A DNA stretch of 64,000 nucleotides. It comes from Anthostomella pinea (taxonomy: Eukaryota; Ascomycota; Sordariomycetes; Xylariales; Xylariaceae). Where the stretch lies: assembly GCA_963556695.1 (NCBI GenBank), contig CAUWAG010000012.1, forward strand, positions 2,046,001-2,110,000. The letters run 5' to 3'. Position numbers and translations under genes: made by a program. Positions 55,043-64,000 of this stretch are shown piece after piece. The notes below the pieces were generated by a model. It made no database searches, had not been told where the DNA came from, and was given only the letters and a program-made list of their open reading frames with translations. Each line of letters opens with the position of its first letter. Position 1 is the first letter of the stretch.

Positions 55043-56600
55043 ATGAAGCTCTCTGTGCAAATGGCGGTGGCACTCACCATTGGAGGTGTTTGCGGAGAGA
55101 ACATCAGCTTCATCAGCGATCCCGGGGTAGGCAGCAGTCCAAGTGTTGATTGATGCGCCTGTTCGTCATATCAGGAAAGACGCTGACACCCCAGTTCACA
55201 GGTCTATGGACCACCACTTGAAGTTGCCCATGCGTACTATGGGCAATGGCCTACTGGCAAGTTCGCGGAAACCATCTCATACATGAACACTTGAGCTGAC
55301 GGGACTCGCCTCCAGGCATAACGGTCTCTAGCACTGGCCGGATGTTCTCAAACTACCCTGGTGGTCAGTCTATCCAGCGCGGTTGCGAAGAAATGTGCTG
55401 ATGACCTGCTCGAAGGACTTGACCCCAGCAATACTTATAATGGCTCAAACGACGTGTACACGGTTGGAGAGCTGACCGGCCTCACCGCCGAGATGGCATA
55501 TCCCACATTGGAGATGAATCACCCGCCTGGAGGAGCGATCAACTATTCTACTACACCGCCGAGTAAGCCACACTGATTCGCACTCTCGATGATGCCACAG
55601 GGGGCTCAGCTAACAGTAGCCAGCGGGTGCCAATTACCAAGACTACTTGATTGGCGTGCAGTCGGTAGTCATCGACCCGTCTGATCGCCTCTGGATCTTG
55701 GACACCGGACGTGTCCTCACTCCAGAGGGCGTGCTCGTATCAGCGACGTACGGTGGACCAAAGCTGGTTGGTGTTGACCTCGCGACTAACCAAGTCTTCA
55801 AGACTATTGTCTTCCCGTCGACTGTCGCATACGGAGATAGCTATCTCAACGACGTCCGATTCGACTTACGACCTAACGTCTCAGAATCAGGCCAGGGTGT
55901 CGCCTACATCACAGACAGTAGCGCATCAGGTCACAACGCAATCATCATAGTCGACCTTGGGTCCGGAAACAGCTGGAGGCATCTGGATCAAACAGATTCG
56001 GTCAGAACCGAGTCCCAATTCCTGCCCTTCCAATGGGGTCAACCACTTTACTACACGGATGCCGGCAAGCCCTTCACATTCTTCCCGCTCGGATCTGATG
56101 GCATTGCGCTATCCGCCGACGGCGAGACATTGTATTGGTCTCCCGTAGGATCTCGGTACATGTACAGCGCGCCTACAAGCAGACTGCGGGACCAGGGGCC
56201 GGCCAGTGAGCTCATGGCTCAACAGTCTGTGGTCAACCATGGCCAGAAGGGGGTCAGCGACGGCCTGGAGTCAGACAGCAACGGCCTGGTCTATGTGGGC
56301 AACAATGAGGGAAACGCCATCAACGTTTTCCATGCTAGCAATGGCACGACCCTGCCATTTGTCAGAGACCCGAGGATCAACTGGGTAGATACCAGTCAGT
56401 ACCTCTTGCGCCCCAAACATCCTGGCGAGTCTGCTAATTGGATACCAGTGTCGGTTGCGTCAGATGGCTATCTGTACTTCACGGTGAACCAGCTCAGCCT
56501 TTCCTCGTCGACGTATCCAGGCACCGATAGAAGAGTCAGACCCTTCGCCCTGTTCAAGGCACCTTTGCCCAACGGAGGGAAGAAGGTTGAGCTTGAATGA
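55043..56600 (+). CDS. Secreted Yellow/major royal jelly protein family member
   Basis: Six-bladed beta-propeller protein of the MRJP/Yellow family. In fungi it is secreted; its activity is unknown. Model join(55043..55126, 55202..55256, 55316..55363, 55416..55562, 55624..56600), 436 aa, normal length. The signal peptide is MKLSVQMAVALTIGGVCG. Introns are 75, 59, 52 and 61 bp. The second is GC-AG (GCAAGT...CAG), needed to give WPTGITVSSTGRMFSNYPGG. Conserved blocks include VYGPPLEVAHAYYGQWPTG, PPTGANYQDYLIGVQSVVID, DRLWILDTGRV, GGPKLVGVDLATNQV, YLNDVRFDLR, AYITDSS.SG.NAIIIVDL, GSDGIALSADGETLYWSPV and NEGNAINVF. The gene is intact although it lies next to degraded DNA. Confidence 0.92.
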
Positions 56601-58062
56601 TGTGGTCGGAGGATCTTGAATGTCGAAAGGCGTTCACGTTGAAGGGACGTCCTGCGTTGGGAATGGGGCATCGTGACATTCAAGAAAGAGTGGTGCATAC
56701 CGCAATATGAAAAACCCATCAACCCTCCTGTGATCTATCAGCTGTATGTGTAGTTTGCATCTAGTGATCACTTCGACTAGCTGTCTCGCCATAGTACAAA
56801 CTACGGACATCCCTCTACGCTACGCCTCTCCACGGTGTCCGCGGGTTACCGGCACATAAATCGTAATGCGCTCCCCATCAAACAGTGCAGTCATTAAGGT
56901 TGTCTTTTCCACAGCTCGGAGGCTAGACTGTCGCACCAATGGATTCCAGCTTCTAGACGGCATCTCTACACCTATGTAGGCCTCTGGTTACTATCTTCGC
57001 ACCGCAAAAGTTATGAGTGTGGCCCCCGAGAGCTATTTAGTCAGGTGATCCCACAGGATGACCAATGTACGTGCTCAGGCTAGATACGATTTATTTTATT
57101 TTTTTAAACTCTTCCACCGGAAGGGAGGAGCCAAACCCAAATACCTCGAGGCTAGTGTCAGGGAGCATCCCGACAACAAAGGAACCATTCATGTACATAT
57201 ACAGTGGTTCCGCACCTGATTAGTATTGCACCTCTCTGCAGATCAACATATCATTTAACCCCCCATATGGTTGGCCTTCTGACAGCTAGATACGCACTGA
57301 GCTTATATTCTGACACCATCCCTCTCAACTAGGTATATAGAATTAGATTGGGCAGAGTTCTTGTATGACAGCGTGTAATGGTGCACACCGATAAGAGTAA
57401 GATGATGTCTGTAAAGGTCGGAGGGGCTGGTTAGATTCCGGCCGCTGTCAACTTTTTGTTGTTCCAAGGCCAGCGGATTCTCCTGCACCAACATTACATT
57501 GGCACTGTGCCTGTACAATTTTTAAGGAGCTATCGACAACACAGAGATAAACTGCCCGTGTAAATACCTGCCGTGATCGCAAGTAGCCAACGCGCACAAT
57601 GTAATATGCCCCCATTTTACCGTGCACCTATCTGGATTAACTATACGACTACTCGAGGTCCGACTCATCGTCTCCAGGGGCTGCTGTTCATAAGGCTCAT
57701 CTACGCCGACACGAAGGTCTCTGGTTTACTGTCAACTGACGACAGACACTGTGTTTGCGTGCAAGGACTCCATACCACTGGCGGAGCATAGTCGCTCAAT
57801 GTGTTTCCCCAAAGGTACAACGGCTGGAATACCCAAGTGACTCTGGTTCCGGTTGATACCTTGGCGACAAGCCCTCTAGTCTCGGTGTTGATCTGTACGG
57901 CTGCAGAGATGGCGGTTCGATGTGGCTGTTACGAACCAACGAGGCGTACAGGGAATGAGGCCCGCTGGCAGGCCCAACAAGATGGACAGTAACTGGAAGA
58001 ACCCGGGAGAACGCACGGGCCAAGGAAACGTCTAGGTCACGTGATCAAGACATCACGTGATG
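56601..58062. other. Intergenic region up to the retrotransposon
   Basis: About 1.46 kb with no gene recognised. 57,090-57,110 has a T/A run. From about 58,030 (ggtcacgtgatcaagacatcacgtgat) the sequence is probably the 5' end of the retrotransposon. Confidence 0.4.
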
Positions 58063-58206
58063 GATAGCTTGGATAGCGAGGTTATCCAACATATCCAGGA
58101 TAGCTTGGATAGCAAGGTTATCCAACATATCCAGGATAGCTTGGATAGCATGGTTATCCAACATATCCAGGATAGCTTGGATAGCAAGGTTATCCAACAT
58201 ATCCAG
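58063..58206 (+). repeat. Four tandem 36-bp repeats
   Basis: Units 58063-58098, 58099-58134, 58135-58170 and 58171-58206 differ at one base (position 17 of the unit: g, a, t, a). Each contains ggatag...gttatcc, a short inverted repeat, so every unit can form a hairpin. They lie upstream of the gag frame in the presumed LTR or leader region. Confidence 0.95.
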
Positions 58207-58544
58207 CCCATCAATGAGGGAGAGATTGGATATATAAGGATGGACATTTCCTAGCTAGACAGATAGACAGTCTTTACCTCAGTGATCAATCTAAGCATCT
58301 TAGCCAACCCTAAGGTGGGAGAAATCTCCTGACGACTCGACTACACAGTAAACCCAGTTCAGACCAAGCCCCAGCATCTGAGTGTCTTCTAGTTGACAGA
58401 AGCCTCTATCGTCTTTTGTGTTGACTTACCTCAGACATAAACGCTATAGAACCCTTTAGCCTTATAGGTTAGACGGCTTGTCATATTTTGATCACTCTTG
58501 TTCAGTTAGTACTCACGACGACTGCTGGGCAATATCGACTCGAT

Positions 58545-59460
58545 AATGGCACCTCAAACCCCCGTAGGAAGCACGGCAACCGGACCGACCACGTCGGCCC
58601 AGGACCTGGTCCGCATGATACAATAACTCCAGACCAGGATCCAGCAACTCGAAGGCAGCAACCAGCAACTGGAAGCACAAGTCATGGCAACCCCAATGAC
58701 AGGAAACAATGGGTATAAGTTACCCCCTCCAGCTTCTTATAATGTGAATGACGGCAACGTCCAGGGCTTCCTTACCCAGGCCAAAGCCTACCTCAGGTTC
58801 TATGCACGCCAAATCAATACAAAACCAGACAAGGTGCTCTGCGTGGCAAGATTCCTCAAGGGCGACGCCCTCGAATGGTTCGAACCAACCATGAGGAACT
58901 ATCTCGACAAGAACAAGGAAGAGAGGGAAAATGAGACCAACAATGTCTTCCAAAGCTATCACCATTTCGAAAGAAAGCTCAGGGCGACATTTGGAAACCC
59001 TGACGAAGCCAGGTCAGCGGAACGACGACTCATGACACTGCGACAACGAGGATCAGCATCCAAGTACGCAGCAGAATTCAAACAGATCGCATCTCGAACC
59101 GACTGGACCGATAAAGATGCTCTCATGGCACAGTTCTATACCGGAATCAGAGACGACATCAAGGACGAAGTGTCAAGACTGAGCGACCCGACGAACTAGA
59201 TGACTATGTCACCCAGATGATTAAGATCGATAACAGACTCTACGAATGACAGGCAGAGAAACAAAGCTCAGGGGTCAGGACCTTCATCAAACCAAACATA
59301 GGGAAACGATGATACAACAATTGCAACTACACCCCTAGGGTACCCAGTACCGCGACAGGATACCATCGGGACCCATAGACCTCGACGCCACCAAACATGA
59401 CAAGAAGGACGTCAAGTGTTACAACTATGGAAGGAATGGAAACTACAAAAAAGAGTGCCG
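58545..59460 (+). pseudogene. Gag relic of the gypsy element
   Basis: ATG at 58545 (MAPQTPVGSTATGPTTSAQD). TAA after about 27 codons. An open part from 58684 reads the retrotransposon gag domain (AYLRFYARQINTKPDKVLCV, then FLKGDALEWFEP, FGNPDEARSAERRLMTLRQ). A stop at about 59,197 is followed by a shifted frame with DDYVTQMIKIDNRLYE and a TGA where Trp is expected. The zinc knuckle near 59,413 reads KCYNYGRNGNYKKEC, with the second Cys and the His replaced, so RNA binding would be lost. Confidence 0.85.
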
Positions 59461-60565
59461 CTCCTTAACAAGGAACAACAACCAATAAAGAAAGGTACCA
59501 GAACCACAGCAACAGACTGCCGCCACGACACGTTCAGGATACATCAAAGAGCGGGAAGTCAGCATAATGGCTAGGGTCAACACTTCCCAAGAACCTCATA
59601 TTTCAGAAAAAGAATACAGGTGCCATCACGACCAGGAAGGAAGGGCGTGCCCGGCACACCCATACTCAGCCAAATCACAGGAAGTAATTTGCAAAAGGAT
59701 GCCATTGTTACACTACTGTCATATACGAACTACATCCATACAGTTGGACAGATAGTGAGGACGAAGACTCGGACGAAGATACCTTGACATTCGACGACAA
59801 TGGACGACCAGAGCTACCCGAGATCACTCCGGAAAACTATCACCGATTCAAGGACGATATTCGAATCGTGATACAAGGCAGATCATGACCAGAAGTCCAC
59901 GTCACAAGCAGCGCTACCACACAAGAATTCAATGCACAACACTTCCAAGAACTCAATCTAGAACTATTCGAGCAGATGACAGCTCAAAAACAAAGCGAAA
60001 AACTCCAGGAGAAACGAGGACTCCAAACCGATGGATGGATTACAGTCCCAGGGCGAAGAATGAAAGAAGACAAAGAAGTAACCAACTACATCCAGACCCA
60101 TGTGGACAAGCCACCAAAGGTCAACACACAAAAAGAAGACACATGTCTGATACCAAAAGGACTAGGACATAAGGAATTATTCTGGATTTCTTGTATCTTT
60201 AACGACTATGGATTATACCTGAGGGAGAAACTACACCATCAGTGGTTCCCCACAAGGACTGGGCAACACTTCATCACCAGACCATACCTGGAACACGAGA
60301 CTCAAAGAATTATTATCACGCATAGGGAGACCTACGCGATCTTACGACCCAACCCGGCATATCCCAGGGAATTTCTGCAAGACCAGGAATGGAGCCAGTG
60401 TCTCCAGGACAAATGTCTCGTCCATGCTACAAGAAAAGCCAAGATATAGAGAGAAATCAAGCAAGCCTACTAAAGAAAACAGACCAGGATCCTACTTCCA
60501 GTAAGGGGAAATAATCAACCCCAGAAGAGGACCAGACGATCGACACCAGCACCTACGGGTCAACA

Positions 60566-63270
60566 ATGACCAAGCAACAATGCGCAGGTCAGCCCCGAGA
60601 CTCCCCAGAGACGAGTACAAGCCCATTCAAAAAATGGAAGAGGCCAGCAATAACGGGACAACCGCTGGACCTAAACAATAAGTCCCTGTACGAAATTAAT
60701 ACAGGACTACACGAACACATCATCATCAAAGCTATACATAAAGGACGGAAGATCCAGGCGATGATCGATACAGGAGCACAAGGAAACTACATCTCACCAC
60801 GAATCGTCAACAAGCTCTGAATACCATAAAAACAGAAAGACGCCCCATACCGACTCAGGACCGTTAATAGAAGTTTAGCAATGTACAAACAAGGAAACAT
60901 CGAGAAAGAAACTGCAGCACTCTCACTCGACATCCAGGGACACGCCGAAGAACTTATGCTCGACATTGCGGACATCTCAGGACATGAGATTATCTTGGGG
61001 ATACCCTGGTTGCGGGTGAGCAATCCCAGAGTCAATTGGAGAACCGGCCATCTCAAGTGGGATACACCAGAAAGAGACTTAACCTTTGCGCAACGCTCAG
61101 AAAAAAAGCCCGCAAGCAAGACTAAAAGGACACTTAGGATCTTTATGGTGACCAAGGAGTCCAAGCCGATACACGAGGCTCGAGTACCAGAGGAGTACTA
61201 GCAGTACGACGCCCTGTTCAGCAGAAAACACGACACAGAAACAGGTTTACCAGAGCACAACAGATGGGATCATAACATACCGATACAGGAAGGACAACAT
61301 CCGAGATTCTTCCCGATATACGGACTCAACAACACACAGCAGAAAGAATTGCAGAAATATATCGATAAGAACCTAGCAAGAGGTTACATCAGACCATCGA
61401 CATCCCCAGCTGGATACCCAATACTATTCGTTCCCAAGAAGAACAGGAAGCTACGACTATACGTTGACTACCAACAGCTCAACAGTATCACGACAAAGAA
61501 TCAATACCCCCTACCACTAATACAAGAACTACGGGATCGACTACAGAAGGCCAGATGGTTTACAGCACTGGACCTACCCGACGCCTACAACCTCATCCGA
61601 ATTGCCCAAGGAGAGGAATGGAAGACAGCATTCAGAACATGCTATGGTCACTACAAATACTTGGTCATGCCGTTCGGGCTAACCAACGCACCAGCAAGTT
61701 TTCAGACTATGATCACATACGTTCTACGCGAATTTATCGACAAATTCGTGATAGTATACCTGGACGATATCCTGATCTACTCGTAAATGATGGACGAATA
61801 TCGGAAGCACGTAAATCTAGTACTAGCAGCCCTCCAGGCCGCCAAGTTACTAGTCAACACCGAGAAAAGCGACTTCCACACGCAACGAGTTGACTTCTTA
61901 GGATTCACCATCACCCCAGGAGAAGTGCGGATCCAAGAGTCAAAGATTTCAGCAGTCAGAGACTGGCCAGTACCAAACAGTGTTGTAGACGTACGAGCAT
62001 TTATAGGATTTACGAATTACGTTCGACCTCTCATCATAAACTTTGGGAAACACACCGGACCCCTAACGGACCTGACAAAGAACGACCGGAAATTCAAATG
62101 GACAGCCAAAGAACAGCAGGCTTTCGACACCATCCGAGAACTCATACTCAGTGACCCAGTCACAAGACTACCAGACCCTGAGAAGGAATTCGAAGTCGAG
62201 ACAGACGTATCTGACTACGCACTCGGAGGACAGCTTGGCCAGCGTGACGAGAATGGCAAACTGCACCCTGTAGCGTTCTTTTCCAAAAAGCTATACGGGC
62301 CAGAATTGAACTACCAAATCCACGATAAAGAACTGATAGCAGTTATTGAGGCATTCAAAGAATGGAAACCATACCTCAGTGGAACAAAGAAACCAGTCAA
62401 GGTCTATTCAGACCACAAGAACCTGACACACTTCATAACGACAAAAGAATTGAATAAACAACAGACACAATGGGCGGAGTTCCTATCGGAATTCAACTTC
62501 CAGATCATCTACGTCAAGGGACAGAAAATACAAGGGCAGACGTCCTTAGCAGACGAAGTGACCACGAACAAAAAGTCCCTAAGGAGGTACGAGCATTGTT
62601 AAAGACAGACGAACACGGAAATCTCACGATCAATGCAACACAACGAATCGAGACCCAAGACAAGTGGACAATTACACTCAAGAACGCGACAACCACAAAC
62701 GGGAAGATAGAGATTCTGGAACAACACAAGAAGGAATTTGTACGACAATTCCATGAACACCTGACTCACGGACACCAAGGCATCTTCAAGACAAAGGAAC
62801 GCCTGAAACGACGATATGAATTCCCAGGACTCACCAAGACGGTGAAGGAAGTCATCAAGGAATACAACATCTGCAACAAGGCCAAGGCAGCACGACACAA
62901 ACCATACGGATTACTCAAACCCACAGAGATCCCAGATAGAGCATGGAAACGGATTGCTTTCGACTTCATTGTCAAGCTACCGAAGTCCAAGGAACCGATG
63001 ACCAACACAGAGTATGACAGCATATGGGTGATCACCGATAGACTCACAAAGTACGGCTACTTCATTCCATACAAAGAATCAAGCACGGCAGAAGAGCTAG
63101 CCTACACACTCATCCGAGTAGTCATCAGCAAGCATGGACTACCAGACGACTTTGTGTCCGACAGGGACAAATTGTTTATGTCCAAATTCTGGACGTCTCT
63201 CACAAAGCAACTTGGACTCAAGCACAGGCTCTCGACAGCCTATCATCCGCAGACGGACGGACGCGTCCAA
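60566..63270 (+). pseudogene. Pol relic of the gypsy element (protease, RT, RNase H, integrase)
   Basis: Protease: IQAMIDTGAQGNYIS (about 60,755-60,800). Reverse transcriptase at 61,349-61,786: LRLYVDYQQLN, ARWFTALDLPDAYNLIRI, MPFGLTNAPASFQ and the active-site YLDDILIYS, directly followed by TAA. RNase H and thumb at 61,787-62,600: FLGFTITPGEVRIQESK, FEVETDVSDYALGGQL (first Asp present), SDHKNLTHF. Integrase: HHCC zinc motif with HEHLTHGHQG but YNICNKAK where the first Cys should be, IAFDFIVKLPKS (Asp1), DFVSDRDKLFMSKFW (Asp2), and truncation at YHPQTDGR before Glu. Frame shifts occur near 61,200 and 62,560. Confidence 0.9.
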
Positions 63271-63891
63271 TCTGACAAACCCACGCAAGCTTCTTGCGAG
63301 ATGCAAAGCAATAGTTATGGAACAATGCTGCACGCGTCGTCTAGGTCAGCTGCAGGGGCCTTCTATTTTTATCTGCCCGGCAAATGACTGTGGAGACTGT
63401 GGGGTTGTGCCGGTTGTTTGGAAATTGGCAGCAAATGTGGATTCCCTTAGCTTACGGGTACTCTTCGATAGACCACGGAGAGACAGGCAGAACAGGGACA
63501 CTTCCTCGTGCGAGCAAGCCGTCTAAACGTCGCCAAGGGACAAACCGAGCTTTGTCATGTCAAATACATCGCGCATTAAACGCTGACGCTGCACAAGGGA
63601 ACTTGGTCGAAGTTAGGAACTGGGCTAGCGGCGACGCGCGGTACAGGGTCCGCGGGCGCCGCGCGAAGGCTGACAGCCGACAATGGTGACTGGGATCAGA
63701 CGAGCAAACAGGGGGGCCATCATGGTAATTAATACCCATCTCGCAATTATGTCTGCACTTTAAGATATAATTGGGATCAGAAGATCTTTACATACAATGT
63801 TCCACTTCCTCGACTTCGCTTGGTTTCTATGCATCCTTTTTCGATTGACGAACCACACCATATACGCGTCGAGATCGCATCACCTCCAGCC
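63271..63891. other. Flank after the retrotransposon break
   Basis: No domain recognised on either strand. The last part before 63,892 is presumed promoter and leader of the next gene. Confidence 0.45.
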
Positions 63892-64000
63892 ATGACTGAG
63901 CATCAGGACAAGAAGAGCTCACGTAAGAGCGGTGCGAAAGCATCAAAGGCAATCAGGCCACTCGGTGGCAAGTAAGTGTCCGAATGACTCAATCAAAGCT
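63892..64000 (+). CDS. First exon of a gene that continues beyond the window
   Basis: ATG at 63892 opens a short Lys/Ser-rich sequence (MTEHQDKKSSRKSGAKASKA, then IRPLGGK) that meets a consensus donor AA|GTAAGT at 63972. The unspliced frame would stop at TAA at once, so splicing is likely. CT-rich text and a Kozak-like CAGCCATGAC precede the start. The product cannot be named from 27 residues. Confidence 0.5.

Larger units (their letters stand above)
58030..63270 (+). mobile_element. Ty3/gypsy LTR retrotransposon, decayed and 3'-truncated
   Basis: The order gag, zinc knuckle, protease, reverse transcriptase, RNase H, integrase identifies a Ty3/gypsy (Metaviridae-type fungal) element. The 5' limit is uncertain; the presumed LTR spans about 58,030-58,480. 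The integrase breaks at about 63,260, just after YHPQTDGR, before the catalytic Glu, and unrelated sequence follows, so the 3' part and the 3' LTR are missing. Several stops and frame changes make it inactive. Many changes fit G:C to A:T (Trp to stop in gag, Cys to Tyr in the zinc motifs), as RIP leaves, but the overall AT content is not extreme. Confidence 0.9.

Noticed and set aside
58063..58206. Regular 36-bp repeats considered as a CRISPR array
   Set aside because: The units abut with no spacers, the genome is fungal, and they lie at the start of a retrotransposon.
58057..58254. Open frame encoding a 12-aa repeat protein across the tandem repeats
   Set aside because: The frame is open only because a 36-bp repeat without a stop is read in phase. 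There is no promoter or family support.

Overview
The window looks like a nuclear contig from a filamentous ascomycete, probably Eurotiomycetes (Aspergillus/Penicillium-like). The reasons are short 47-118 bp introns with GTRNGY...YAG borders, Zn2Cys6, HET and F-box genes, a Yellow/royal-jelly-type secreted gene, pogo-type and Ty3/gypsy elements, and monocistronic genes on both strands. No bacterial features are seen.

Layout. 0.5-16.4 kb is a gene-dense block of eight well-formed genes: MFS exporter, Zn2Cys6 regulator, isochorismatase-fold cysteine hydrolase, alpha/beta hydrolase, cytochrome P450, homogentisate-dioxygenase-like ring-cleavage enzyme, NCS1 purine/pyrimidine-type permease and amino-acid permease. 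Three divergent promoter regions link neighbours. The set (importers, oxygenase, ring-opening dioxygenase, ester/formyl-type hydrolase, amide-type hydrolase, exporter, regulator) reads as a catabolic cluster for a small, probably nitrogen-containing aromatic compound. The substrate is inference. 16.7-27.6 kb is accessory sequence: a HET gene of uncertain structure, a decayed F-box gene, a small gene cut short by a 25-bp tandem duplication, an intact secreted cysteine-rich protein gene and a frameshifted conserved gene. 27.9-29.3 kb is an intact FAD monooxygenase.

29.4-55 kb has almost no intact gene but many short pieces of recognisable conserved genes, nearly all on the minus strand: HMG-box, OTU1, C5-DNA methyltransferase, PRPP synthetase, IMP dehydrogenase, the C-terminal region of Set2 in permuted order, and repeated Myb-like modules. 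These are mixed with short direct repeats. Into this mosaic are inserted a complete but dead pogo-type transposon (75-bp perfect terminal inverted repeats, TA target duplication), an AT-rich element with terminal inverted repeats, and a 192-bp inverted-repeat element sitting in the IMP dehydrogenase relic.

55.0-56.6 kb is an intact five-exon Yellow/MRJP-family secreted protein gene with one GC-AG intron. 58.0-63.3 kb is a decayed Ty3/gypsy retrotransposon truncated inside the integrase, with four 36-bp tandem repeats near its 5' end. The first exon of another gene begins at 63,892 and runs off the window.

Exon-intron models were made by hand from splice signals, reading frame and family conservation. 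No database search was possible.
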